Notes: generated from the sequence alone by a model not told the origin. DNA of 5,339 nt from Pseudomonadota bacterium (GCA_023459535.1 JAEWTK010000286.1:1-5339), one strand, 5' to 3'. Positions 1-5,339 are shown, counted from the first letter of the stretch. Numbers and translations are program-made.

Positions 1-427
1 ACTTCACACTGAACACTCTCTGTACCGGGTTATGGAGACTGATTATCAGCCGGAAGGCATGCGGCGCCGGCTGCTCGATGTCACTGAAGAATAGCTCACC
101 CTCAAACCGGGTACCGCGCAGACTGAATACATCGAAGCGATGTCCGAGGTGCGCGACATAACGCAGGTGGGAATTGAGGTGACAACCATCGGTCAGCTTC
201 ATCTCTTTCAATTGCGGCAATAGGGATGTGACATGCAAGGGAGTTTTTGCCGCAGGCCGGCAGCCGAGCATCTTCACCGCAGTTAAATTGCAGTCATTGA
301 TATTGCCATTGGCATCGAGCCAGAGTATCGCCCGCTGGGCCTCCTGCTTTCTGACTGACGACTCCAGTATACGACCGAAATCCTGAGTGGCCGAAGGACC
401 GGGATTGATTGTGCTGTATGCCTTCAT
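1..427 (-). CDS. PAS-like domain protein, C-terminus off the window
   Basis: This leftward frame starts at ATG 425-427 and stays open for 142 codons to the window edge, so the C-terminus and the full length are unknown. Residues about 32-137 read as a PAS fold. There is an N-terminal LWLDANGNINDCN stretch, the usual beta-strand and 'D.NG.I..CN' pattern, then a leucine-rich helix. Late strands follow around residues 98-116 (FDVFSLRG, FEGELFFSD) and 124-133 (AFRLIISLHN). PAS domains sense small ligands or redox state, or mediate protein contacts; no output domain is visible. There is no signal peptide or membrane segment in the visible part, so it is probably cytosolic. The start lies 2 nt after the stop of the DUF2934 gene with only a weak GCAGG upstream, which suggests translational coupling in one operon. 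The PAS assignment is by pattern, not by search. The ligand is unknown, and it could feed the divergent kinase system or an effector domain beyond the edge. Confidence 0.7.
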   Translation of the reverse strand, partial: MKAYSTINPGPSATQDFGRILESSVRKQEAQRAILWLDANGNINDCNLTAVKMLGCRPAAKTPLHVTSLLPQLKEMKLTDGCHLNSHLRYVAHLGHRFDVFSLRGTRFEGELFFSDIEQPAPHAFRLIISLHNPVQRVFSVK

Positions 428-429
428 AA

Positions 430-636
430 TCAATGCCTGCTCTCTTGCTGTTCTGCATTCAGCCAGTCTTCCAATTCATGGCCCGGCTCGAATCCACGCT
501 GTTCAGCCATGTAATATGCCCTGACTGCAATCGCGACAGTTCGCGCATCATCGGTTTTCATTGCAGAACCAGTCCGGCGCCTGGAACTGCTCGCAGCTTT
601 TTTACCTTTGGCATGGGAATGGGCAGTTACAGACAT
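430..636 (-). CDS. DUF2934 domain small protein
   Basis: The product is 68 residues. The start is ATG 634-636 because a strong AAGGAGAGA ribosome site lies 4 nt upstream; an extension to 711 would put that site inside the coding region. The first about 27 residues are basic and low in complexity (AKGKKAASSSRRRTGSAMK), likely disordered and possibly nucleic-acid binding. Residues about 31-63 carry the compact DUF2934 signature: an AYYMAEQRG helix, then a G-x-E-LEDWL-AE helix. Members of this family are small, widespread in proteobacteria and without a settled biochemical role. The gene is the first of a leftward operon with the PAS-like protein 2 nt downstream, and it is divergent from the sensor kinase gene. 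No catalytic residues are apparent. The family call is fairly secure from the C-terminal half; the function is unknown. Confidence 0.8.
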   Translation of the reverse strand: MSVTAHSHAKGKKAASSSRRRTGSAMKTDDARTVAIAVRAYYMAEQRGFEPGHELEDWLNAEQQESRH

Positions 637-639
637 TTG

Positions 640-648
640 ACTCTCTCC
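640..648 (-). promoter_or_regulatory. Ribosome binding site of the DUF2934 gene
   Basis: On the minus strand AAGGAGAGA lies just before TCAA-ATG, a near-consensus Shine-Dalgarno at normal spacing. It fixes the start at 636 and argues against the 25-codon longer reading. Confidence 0.75.
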
Positions 649-682
649 TTCTTGAAATCTTGAAATTAAGCCTGGAAATACA

Positions 683-711
683 AATAAACTATTCAAAACC
701 GGATTAATCAA
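683..711 (-). promoter_or_regulatory. Possible sigma70 promoter of the DUF2934/PAS operon
   Basis: Read leftward, TTGATT (711-706) and TTTATT (688-683) are separated by 17 nt. Each hexamer matches the consensus at four of six bases. Transcription would begin near 676, leaving about 40 nt of leader before the ATG. The surrounding DNA is AT-rich, so a chance match is quite possible. Confidence 0.3.
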
Positions 712-714
712 TTA

Positions 715-725
715 TTTGTCACAAA
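715..725. promoter_or_regulatory. Dyad TTTGT-C-ACAAA, possible operator
   Basis: This is a perfect 5-1-5 inverted repeat immediately upstream of the candidate leftward -35 box. Its position suits a regulator of the DUF2934 operon, but short perfect dyads occur by chance in AT-rich DNA and no specific regulator is recognised. Confidence 0.25.
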
Positions 726-774
726 GACTGATGCAAGGTTGGTAAATTACAGAAACAAGCGCATCATAAAAATT

Positions 775-802
775 CGTGCAAGCACGTAAGGGCAAACCCT
801 TA
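775..802. promoter_or_regulatory. Two abutting palindromes in the divergent spacer, candidate operator
   Basis: Two perfect inverted repeats lie back to back. CGTGC-AA-GCACG spans 775-786 and TAAGGG-CAAA-CCCTTA spans 787-802. A third, imperfect dyad centred on TCCGGA (808-823) follows. They lie about 25-50 bp upstream of the candidate -35 box of the sensor kinase gene, the usual place for an activator site. FixJ/NarL-class regulators commonly bind short dyads, so autoregulation by the response regulator encoded at 2384-3001 is the natural hypothesis. The symmetry is seen directly; binding is inferred. Confidence 0.4.
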
Positions 803-827
803 TTGGTATATTTCCGGATATATTGAT

Positions 828-855
828 TTGCTCGCACAAACTGGACGAAGATAAT
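828..855 (+). promoter_or_regulatory. Possible sigma70 promoter of the sensor kinase operon
   Basis: TTGCTC (828-833) and GATAAT (850-855) are 16 nt apart. The -10 matches five of six consensus bases and the -35 only three of six, which would fit an activator-dependent promoter. The predicted start near 862 leaves about 26 nt of leader before the TTG start codon. Confidence 0.35.
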
Positions 856-874
856 TCTTTTCGGGCGGTGAATC

Positions 875-880
875 AGGGGA
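875..880 (+). promoter_or_regulatory. Ribosome binding site that decides a TTG start
   Basis: AGGGGA lies 7 nt before TTG 888-890. An in-frame stop at 852-854 lies upstream with no ATG or GTG in frame between it and 888. This site is what supports the non-ATG start of the sensor kinase. Confidence 0.6.
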
Positions 881-887
881 TTTAAGA

Positions 888-2387
888 TTGACCAATCCAC
901 TTGCGGGTCTGGATTCAAGGACATTGTTCGACGCGGCAGCAGACGCCATGCTGCTGGCAGATGCCGAGGGCAATATCCTCCTGGCCAACCTTGCCTTGCG
1001 GCAAATGCTGGGATACAGCGATGATGCCAGTATCATCGGCAAGGCTGTCGAATCTCTCATCCCCGAACGCCACCGCGAACGTCACTGCCGACATCGGCAG
1101 CACTATTCCACAAAACCGACAAAGCGCGCCATGGGTAATGGCAACAATCTGGTCGTACTAACCAGCGACGGCCAGGAACTGCCGGTCGATATCGGACTAA
1201 GCCCAATCAGTGACCATGGAAAACACTTGGTACTGGCCACATTTCATTTCCCTGATCGTAACCAGCAGGACAAGAAGGCTTTATGGGAAAGCGAGGAGCG
1301 TTTGCGCCTGGCCAAGAGCGCAGCAGGCCTAGGGGTCTTTGATTTCAATCTGCTCAATCAGACAGCCGTTTGTGACGAACGCATACGAGAGCTATGGGGA
1401 TTCGCGAAAAATGAGCCGATCACTTACGGACAACTGACGGACTCGATACATCCACAAGATCTGCCAGGCAGAAATGCTGCCATGCAACGCGCCCTCGATC
1501 CCGATGGCAGTGGCGAATACCAGGTGGAATATCGTGTCATCAACAAAAAGGACAAATCCGAACGTTGGGTCGCCACCACCGGCAAGGTCTTCTTTTCGAG
1601 TGGTAGCGCCATCAGAATGGTCGGTGTCGTACGCGATATCAGCAGCCAGAAAAAGCTGGAGCGCGATTTGCGCAGACAACAGGCGGAAATGGAACGACTG
1701 GCCAAACGTCAGATGGCCGCACAGACTGTCGCGGCGATCGCCCATGAAATCAACCAGCCGCTGGCGGCTATTTCCGCCTACAGTGAAGTGGCCCTGCATT
1801 CATTATCTTCCGATCAACCCGACCCCGATCAGCTGGCGCATACCCTGCAAGGCTGCTTCACACAGGCACAGCGGGCAGGAAACAGCCTGCACGAATTACT
1901 GGCTTTTCTGCAGCAAAGTGACACGGAAGTCGAAGCCATAGACCTGAACGCCTTACTCCAGGAGCTAATCGGAAGCATCAGGAAAGATGACTTGTATGAC
2001 TTCGATCTGTCCCTCGAACTGCCCGACGACCTGCCACGCTTTATCGGCAATCACACACAAATCAGGAAAGTGTTGCTCAACCTTCTGTATAACGCCGCAG
2101 AAGCCATGCAGGAAGCAGCAATCTTCCCCGCCACCATCACCATACAGGCAGAATTGACCGCTGACGGCAAAAACGTACTGGTTTCAGTTCGCGACAACGG
2201 CCCCGGAGTCCATCCCGAGGTCGCCCAGCGCCTGTTCGAACCATTCTTCACAACCAAGCCGAATGGCATCGGCATGGGGCTCAAGATCAGTCACTCCATG
2301 ATTGAAAGCATGGGTGGCAGGCTCTGGATGGATAACGCAGCACAGCACTTCACCACCTTTCATTTCACCCTGCCGCGCGCAAAATGA
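888..2387 (+). CDS. PAS-PAS sensor histidine kinase, FixL-like
   Basis: This 499-residue kinase has no signal peptide or transmembrane segment and should be cytosolic. PAS domain 1 spans about residues 8-122. A second PAS fold (PAS_3 type, about 136-255) ends in VGVVRDISSQKKLE, the usual PAS exit, followed by a short coiled-coil linker (253-275). The dimerisation domain carries the phospho-acceptor H286 in AHEINQPLAAI. The ATPase domain is complete: N box at N402 (LLYNAAEAM), G1 box at D436 (RDNGPGV), F box at 450-454 and G2 box GIGMGL at 460-465. It should autophosphorylate and pass phosphate to the regulator whose gene it overlaps by 4 nt (ATGA). In PAS 1, H66 falls where FixL has its heme-ligating His, as judged from memory of that family. 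Many PAS domains that are not known to bind heme keep this His, so oxygen sensing is only possible. The start is TTG 888. Confidence 0.92.
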   Translation: MTNPLAGLDSRTLFDAAADAMLLADAEGNILLANLALRQMLGYSDDASIIGKAVESLIPERHRERHCRHRQHYSTKPTKRAMGNGNNLVVLTSDGQELPVDIGLSPISDHGKHLVLATFHFPDRNQQDKKALWESEERLRLAKSAAGLGVFDFNLLNQTAVCDERIRELWGFAKNEPITYGQLTDSIHPQDLPGRNAAMQRALDPDGSGEYQVEYRVINKKDKSERWVATTGKVFFSSGSAIRMVGVVRDISSQKKLERDLRRQQAEMERLAKRQMAAQTVAAIAHEINQPLAAISAYSEVALHSLSSDQPDPDQLAHTLQGCFTQAQRAGNSLHELLAFLQQSDTEVEAIDLNALLQELIGSIRKDDLYDFDLSLELPDDLPRFIGNHTQIRKVLLNLLYNAAEAMQEAAIFPATITIQAELTADGKNVLVSVRDNGPGVHPEVAQRLFEPFFTTKPNGIGMGLKISHSMIESMGGRLWMDNAAQHFTTFHFTLPRAK

Positions 2388-3001
2388 ACCATCACGACAT
2401 CACAATCTTCATCATAGACGACGATCCCGCTGTCAGGGATTCATTGAGCCTGATGCTACAACAGGACGGTTACAGGACATGCAGTTTCGAATCGGGCGAC
2501 GCCTTTATCGCCGCAGGCAATCCGAACATTCAGGGCTGCGCCATTGTGGATATCCGCATGCCCGGAATGGACGGCATACTACTGCAGGAGGAAATGATCC
2601 GACGCCAGATGCAGTTGCCTGTCATCTTTCTGACGGCGCATGGCGATATCCCGAAAAGTGTAAAAGCCATGAAAGCCGGTGCTGTCGATTTTCTGACCAA
2701 ACCGGTCACCCGCATGGATCTGCTTGCCGCCCTGCAGATGGCAGGCAAGAAGATCGAGCAAATCAAGACAAGTACGGCTAGTCATCTGCATGCAAAATCA
2801 CTGCTGGACTCACTAACCGAGCGAGAACTGCAAGTAACCGCTCTGGCCATTCTCGGTCACAGCAACAAGGAAATCGCCCGCAAGCTGGGCATCAGTCACC
2901 GCACGATCGAGATTCACAAGTCCAACATCATGAAAAAGACGGGCGCACTCAACCTGTTGGAACTGGCCAAACTGGCCCATGACGCTGGCCTTTCAAACTA
3001 A
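2384..3001 (+). CDS. FixJ/LuxR-type response regulator
   Basis: This 205-residue regulator has the standard two-domain build. The receiver domain (about 5-122) holds the acidic cluster D12-D14, phospho-acceptor D56 in VDIRMPGMDG, T84 in FLTAHGD and K106 in LTKPV. A LuxR-type helix-turn-helix follows at about 141-203: LTERELQV, then NKEIARKLGISHRTIEIHKS and a KTGALNLLEL helix. This arrangement matches FixJ/StyR-type transcription activators. It should be phosphorylated by the preceding kinase, with which its start codon overlaps (ATGA at 2384-2387), so the two are translationally coupled. All key residues are present and the length is normal. The target genes are not known. The divergent spacer at 637-887 and the genes downstream are the obvious candidates. 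No convincing rho-independent terminator follows the stop codon. Confidence 0.95.
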   Translation: MNHHDITIFIIDDDPAVRDSLSLMLQQDGYRTCSFESGDAFIAAGNPNIQGCAIVDIRMPGMDGILLQEEMIRRQMQLPVIFLTAHGDIPKSVKAMKAGAVDFLTKPVTRMDLLAALQMAGKKIEQIKTSTASHLHAKSLLDSLTERELQVTALAILGHSNKEIARKLGISHRTIEIHKSNIMKKTGALNLLELAKLAHDAGLSN

Positions 3002-3116
3002 CCCGGACAAGGGCATCCTCTTATCTCGGCACCCTCGAACTCAAACTTCCCCTAGGTGTTCGCACGGATTATCCATCTGTCGCATTATTGGTACCTTGAA
3101 TCGGTAACAAGCTCTT

Positions 3117-3128
3117 CGGTAAATACCG
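3117..3128. promoter_or_regulatory. Dyad CGGTA-AA-TACCG upstream of the nitroreductase
   Basis: This perfect 5-2-5 inverted repeat lies within the 151-bp gap between the response regulator and the nitroreductase. TCGGTAA also occurs as a direct repeat at 3101-3107 and 3116-3122. A weak promoter-like pair (TTGAAT at 3096-3101 and TAAATA at 3120-3125) overlaps it, so it could be an operator. It does not resemble the dyads at 775-802. The rest of the gap shows no gene. Confidence 0.25.
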
Positions 3129-3152
3129 CAAGTGCATGCAAAAGGTCTTTTC

Positions 3153-3743
3153 ATGCAGACTTCACAAACAGAAATGGATGTATTCCAGGCAATTCTGGCC
3201 AGAAGATCAGTGCGCAGCTACACCCGTGAAAGCGTCCCGTACAAAGCCATCATGACGCTACTGACGGGTGCCGTAAGGGCGCCCGCCGTACTACATGAAG
3301 AACCTTGTGCATTCGTCATCATCCAGGACCGGGAATTGTTGCAGTCCATGTCAGATCACATCATGCCCCTACTGCATGCCCAACCGGAAATGTACGACGA
3401 TGCAAGCATCCAGGCATGGCATAGACCGGACTTCAATCTGTTTTACGACGCCGGCACATTGATCATTCTTTGTACAAGATCGACAACTCCTTTTGCCGAA
3501 GCAAACTGCTGGCTGGCCGCTGAAAACTTGATACTGGCTGCATGCGGGATGAGCCTTGGAACCTGCATCATAGGCGCCGCATTACCTGCCATGAGAACGC
3601 CGGAATTGAAACCGGAATTCGGCATACCGGATCAGTTCGAGGCCGTGGTACCCATTGTCCTTGGCTGGCCCAAAGGTGAAGCCAACCGCGTGCCAAGGAA
3701 AGCGCCTTTGATAGTCAACACGATTCCATCATTGCTCGATTGA
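3153..3743 (+). CDS. Nitroreductase family protein
   Basis: This 196-residue protein belongs to the FMN-dependent nitroreductase superfamily, which reduces nitro compounds, quinones or flavins with NAD(P)H, usually as a homodimer. The N-terminal ILARRSVRSYT (R17, R18, S19 and R21) is the typical FMN-phosphate-binding segment. Residues 46-62 (APAVLHEEPCAFVIIQD) correspond to the 'APS..N.QPW.FVV' region. CWLAAENLILAACGMSLGTC near 123-142 and the late VLGWPKGE complete the fold. The start chosen is ATG 3153, with AAAGG 7 nt upstream. An in-frame GTG at 3132 would add seven residues but has no ribosome site. The gene stands alone, 151 nt after the regulator and 97 nt before the CBS gene, so it may have its own promoter. 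The substrate cannot be told from sequence; the family includes both reductases and flavin-sequestering members. Confidence 0.88.
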   Translation: MQTSQTEMDVFQAILARRSVRSYTRESVPYKAIMTLLTGAVRAPAVLHEEPCAFVIIQDRELLQSMSDHIMPLLHAQPEMYDDASIQAWHRPDFNLFYDAGTLIILCTRSTTPFAEANCWLAAENLILAACGMSLGTCIIGAALPAMRTPELKPEFGIPDQFEAVVPIVLGWPKGEANRVPRKAPLIVNTIPSLLD

Positions 3744-3767
3744 GAACTTGTTGCGCTGTTTTAAAAC

Positions 3768-3807
3768 TTGAATGTGGCCCGCTATCACCCGGGAGCACGG
3801 CATTCAA
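3768..3807. promoter_or_regulatory. Possible hairpin between the nitroreductase and CBS genes
   Basis: TTGAATG (3768-3774) pairs perfectly with CATTCAA (3801-3807), and inside the loop CCCG (3778-3781) can pair with CGGG (3789-3792). No T-run follows, so it is not a standard terminator. It could be a leader structure for the CBS gene or chance. A weak TTGAGA/TAAAAC promoter-like pair lies just before it at 3740-3767. Confidence 0.25.
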
Positions 3808-3824
3808 ACCTGAACAATCACCAC

Positions 3825-3832
3825 GGAAAGGA
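3825..3832 (+). promoter_or_regulatory. Ribosome binding site of the CBS gene
   Basis: GGAAAGGA precedes ATG 3841 by 8 nt, near consensus, and fixes the start. Confidence 0.6.
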
Positions 3833-3840
3833 TCATCATC

Positions 3841-4290
3841 ATGCCCATGAGCGAATTATGTAACTCAGGAGTCGTCACGGTAGAGCGCAACAGTACGGTT
3901 ACTGAAGCCTGCAAGAGCATGCGACAGAATCATGTGGGGGCGGTGGTTGTCATCGACTCAAGCAAAGGAAGACCAACACCGGTAGGCATCGTAACCGACC
4001 GGGATGTCGTGGTGGAAGTAGTGGCGACGGAACTGGATCCAGACGTCATCACTGTCGGTGACATCATGGTAGGCGGCCTCGCCGTCATCAACAAAAGCGC
4101 AGGCCTGTTTGATGCCATCAAACTGATGGCGGACAAAGGCGTAAGAAGATTGCCGGTAGTAGATGATGATGGCGCCCTGCTCGGCATTGCCACGCTGGAT
4201 GACATGCTGATGCTACTGGCGAAAGAGTTGGGGGCCTTAAGCAAACTGGTCGAGCGCGAGCAGAAAAGCGAAGCAAAGAGACGACGCTGA
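3841..4290 (+). CDS. Two-CBS-domain protein
   Basis: This 149-residue protein is essentially one Bateman module. CBS 1 (about 8-62) has V-T-V-x-x-N-S-T-V-T-E-A and ends in GIVTDRD (49-55). CBS 2 (about 73-130) opens with VGDIMV and ends in GIATLDD (115-121). CBS pairs bind adenosyl ligands such as AMP, ATP or SAM and act as energy or redox sensors. The TDRD motif is typical of the ligand-contacting segment. A lysine/arginine-rich tail (about 135-149) follows and there is no enzyme or channel domain, so this is a stand-alone CBS protein of the type often induced by stress or low oxygen. The ribosome site GGAAAGGA supports the start. It follows the nitroreductase on the same strand and converges on the lipase-like fragment across the palindrome at 4321-4352. 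Ligand and partner are unknown. Confidence 0.92.
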   Translation: MPMSELCNSGVVTVERNSTVTEACKSMRQNHVGAVVVIDSSKGRPTPVGIVTDRDVVVEVVATELDPDVITVGDIMVGGLAVINKSAGLFDAIKLMADKGVRRLPVVDDDGALLGIATLDDMLMLLAKELGALSKLVEREQKSEAKRRR

Positions 4291-4320
4291 TCATGCCGTA
4301 TATCTAGTTTGCCAAATTGA

Positions 4321-4352
4321 AATCAATGGAGTCTGAGCTGACCCCATTGATT
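4321..4352. repeat. REP-like imperfect palindrome at the edge of the AT-rich block
   Basis: The arms are 13 nt each. AATCAATGGAGTC (4321-4333) pairs with GACCCCATTGATT (4340-4352) with one mismatch, around the 6-nt loop TGAGCT. On the minus strand it begins AATCAATGGGGTCAG. From memory, similar AATGGGGTCAG-type palindromes occur in many copies in beta- and gammaproteobacterial genomes, often near IS200-like (REP-associated tyrosine) transposases. That origin is an inference, and no transposase is present here. The element sits between convergent genes and could also slow transcription from both sides, but no T-run follows it. It supplies the last nine codons and the stop of the broken lipase-like gene. 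Confidence 0.65.
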
Positions 4353-4553
4353 CGTACCAGCGAAGGAAATGACAATTTCATCGCCCTTGAAAAAAGAAAT
4401 GGCTTCAAAGCCGCTTGTATCAGTTAGATTTCTATATGAACCTGCAATTATATTCCAGCCAGTTTCTGATGGAATTGAAAACCTATTAATCTTGTCGCGG
4501 TTAGAAACGTAAGAAGCGCCTGCCATCAAAGCCAAATCAATTGTAGAAGTCAT
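4323..4553 (-). pseudogene. Truncated N-terminus of a secreted lipase-like (RTX-associated) protein
   Basis: The frame encodes only 76 residues from ATG 4551-4553. A strong TAAGGAGT ribosome site lies about 5 nt upstream, so its beginning is intact. Residues 5-67 (IDLALMAGASY, then SGFEAISFFKGDEIVISFAGT) match the N-terminal part of a family I recall of large lipase/alpha-beta-hydrolase-like proteins, often with C-terminal Ca-binding repeats. There the ISFAGT strand is followed by a GHSLGGG nucleophile region. Here homology stops at T67. Residues 68-76 (NQWGQLRLH) and the TGA are encoded by the palindrome at 4321-4352. The active-site region and all later domains are therefore missing, and what is left is very unlikely to be an enzyme. 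It lies 28 nt downstream of the lipoprotein gene on the same strand. Alternatively it is an expressed short peptide, but the junction argues for decay. Confidence 0.7.
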
Positions 4554-4558
4554 TAATT

Positions 4559-4566
4559 ACTCCTTA
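4559..4566 (-). promoter_or_regulatory. Ribosome binding site of the lipase-like remnant
   Basis: Read leftward, TAAGGAGT precedes the ATG at 4553 by 5 nt. The site is near consensus, so the 5' end of this gene has not decayed; only the 3' part is lost. Confidence 0.6.
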
Positions 4567-4581
4567 AAAAATGCTCATTTA

Positions 4582-5271
4582 TTATTTACATACTCTTTCA
4601 AAATACTTGCGGTTAAATTCACCTGGAGCACCCCAGCCACATTTGTACCGGACCAACTCTTCACAATATGCATTTTCCAGAGGCTCCCGCAGAATGGTTT
4701 TGTACTGAGGCTGGCTGTATCTTGCATATAAAGCCTTAATCATCTCTGCCGAAACAATCTGTTGTCCCGATTTTTTTGCTTCATCATCTGGTGATGAAAA
4801 AATTAAATTGGGCGTTTTGAAAGCTTCGGGTAACTCCTGGAGTGAAATACGATTCCAAGCCTTACTCTCGTATTTGAAAATAATGTAAGATGGGTTTGGC
4901 CGCCCCCATTTGTTATAGGAAAGACACCCTAATGGATTAACAACCAGATAAGCAATTTCTTGGTCTATTTCCAACATCATAGGCAGAAAGTTGGCGCTAC
5001 CAAGCTCGGCTGAGAAATTATCTTGCCATGTTACTTTTTCCTTTGTGGCAGGTATGACAAAACTCAAATCTTGGCTATAAAAAGATGGCCTCTGAAAAGG
5101 TTCGTGCTGCCCGCCACGAGTAGCTGAGCGACTCACGATAACTGTAGTGCCATCATGTAACAGCACCTCTTCTTTCCAGTTACTGGTTGAGTTGTTAAGT
5201 GCTGACACTCCCGCACAAGCTGAAATGGCAAATGAGAGTAAAAGCAATAACTCAAATTTTGCAATATTCAT
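4582..5271 (-). CDS. Putative lipoprotein of unknown function
   Basis: This 229-residue product begins with a lipoprotein signal: K5, a leucine-rich core (residues 8-16) and the lipobox I-S-A-C with C19 as the lipidation site. The mature protein should be anchored in the membrane facing the periplasm. The body is hydrophilic with no recognised domain. Four further cysteines (C116, C203, C211, C228), three of them in the last 27 residues, could form two disulfides. The start is ATG 5271 rather than TTG 5274, because the ATG shares its A with the TGA stop of the upstream gene (TGATG), a translational-coupling junction, and AGGA lies just before it. The gene is followed after 28 nt by the lipase-like fragment on the same strand. 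Codon use and base composition are visibly more AT-rich than in the genes at 888-4290, suggesting separate origin. I do not recognise the family; an accessory or immunity-like partner of the lipase-like protein is only a guess. Confidence 0.8.
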   Translation of the reverse strand: MNIAKFELLLLLSFAISACAGVSALNNSTSNWKEEVLLHDGTTVIVSRSATRGGQHEPFQRPSFYSQDLSFVIPATKEKVTWQDNFSAELGSANFLPMMLEIDQEIAYLVVNPLGCLSYNKWGRPNPSYIIFKYESKAWNRISLQELPEAFKTPNLIFSSPDDEAKKSGQQIVSAEMIKALYARYSQPQYKTILREPLENAYCEELVRYKCGWGAPGEFNRKYFERVCK

Positions 5272-5339
5272 CAATCCTGAGTGACCAGCAATACGCGTTC
5301 ACCGTCCGTCTTAACGACGAGCGCCAAACCGTATTCCGG
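5271..5339 (-). CDS. 3' end of an unidentified gene (last 22 codons)
   Basis: The minus strand is open from the window edge to TGA 5271-5273 and encodes 22 residues ending LLVTQD. The reading PEYGLALVVKTDGERVLL looks like two beta strands with a DG turn, plausible protein rather than noise. The stop overlaps the lipoprotein ATG by one base (TGATG), the strongest argument that this frame is translated. The segment is too short to name a family. GC content is higher here than in the lipoprotein gene just downstream. Confidence 0.55.
   Translation of the reverse strand, partial: PEYGLALVVKTDGERVLLVTQD

Noticed and set aside
637..711. 25-residue N-terminal extension of the DUF2934 protein
   Set aside because: It would place the strong AAGGAGAGA site inside the gene and adds a sequence with no family resemblance; the ATG at 636 is clearly better.
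637..887. FNR-type site (TTGAT-N4-ATCAA) in the divergent spacer
   Set aside because: TTGAT occurs near 709 (minus strand) and 823 (plus strand), but neither has a matching ATCAA half at the right distance.
1392..1799. 135-codon open frame on the minus strand
   Set aside because: It is antisense to the second PAS domain and the start of the kinase core, which are certain, and has no ribosome site worth noting.
2302..2781. 159-codon open frame on the plus strand
   Set aside because: It overlaps the end of the kinase and most of the receiver domain in another frame; its composition (runs of H, R, P) is that of a shadow frame.
3132..3152. GTG start for the nitroreductase, adding seven residues
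   Set aside because: No ribosome binding site lies before GTG 3132, while AAAGG lies 7 nt before ATG 3153, and the added residues are not part of the family fold.
3930..4244. 104-codon open frame on the minus strand
   Set aside because: It is antisense to the CBS gene and rich in S, T, M and P, typical of a shadow.
4321..4352. Rho-independent terminator between convergent genes
   Set aside because: The hairpin has no T-run on either strand and the stem is only moderately GC-rich, so a repeat is the better reading.

Overview
The window looks like chromosomal DNA of a proteobacterium, most likely a beta- or gammaproteobacterium. The reasons are a FixL/FixJ-style two-component pair, a DUF2934 gene, a nitroreductase/CBS-protein pair and a GGGGTCA-containing palindrome of the kind I recall from intergenic regions in those classes. 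The species cannot be named from sequence alone. Nothing here encodes an rRNA, tRNA, CRISPR array or intact transposase.

Left part (1-887): a leftward unit holds a small DUF2934 protein (430-636) and, 2 nt downstream, a PAS-like protein that runs off the left edge (1-427). A gene-free spacer of about 250 bp (637-887) separates this unit from a divergent rightward unit. It holds plausible promoters in both directions and at least four short dyad-symmetric sites, candidates for operators.

Centre (888-4290): a soluble PAS-PAS-HisKA-HATPase sensor kinase (888-2387, TTG start) overlaps by 4 nt the gene for a FixJ-type response regulator with a LuxR-type HTH (2384-3001). Two more rightward genes follow, each after its own gap: a nitroreductase-family flavoprotein (about 3153-3743) and a two-CBS-domain protein (3841-4290). 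PAS kinase, response regulator, nitroreductase and CBS protein together recall the contents of hypoxia/dormancy regulons such as mycobacterial DosR. That is an inference from gene content; no shared operator was found.

Right part (4291-5339): beyond a 32-bp imperfect palindrome (4321-4352) the DNA becomes visibly AT-richer and all genes point left. They are the last 22 codons of an unidentified gene, a lipoprotein coupled to it through a TGATG junction, and the N-terminus of a secreted lipase-like family. The lipase-like frame is broken exactly at the palindrome, so its last nine residues and its stop codon are palindrome sequence. This right-hand part looks like a decayed accessory block whose edge is the repeat.
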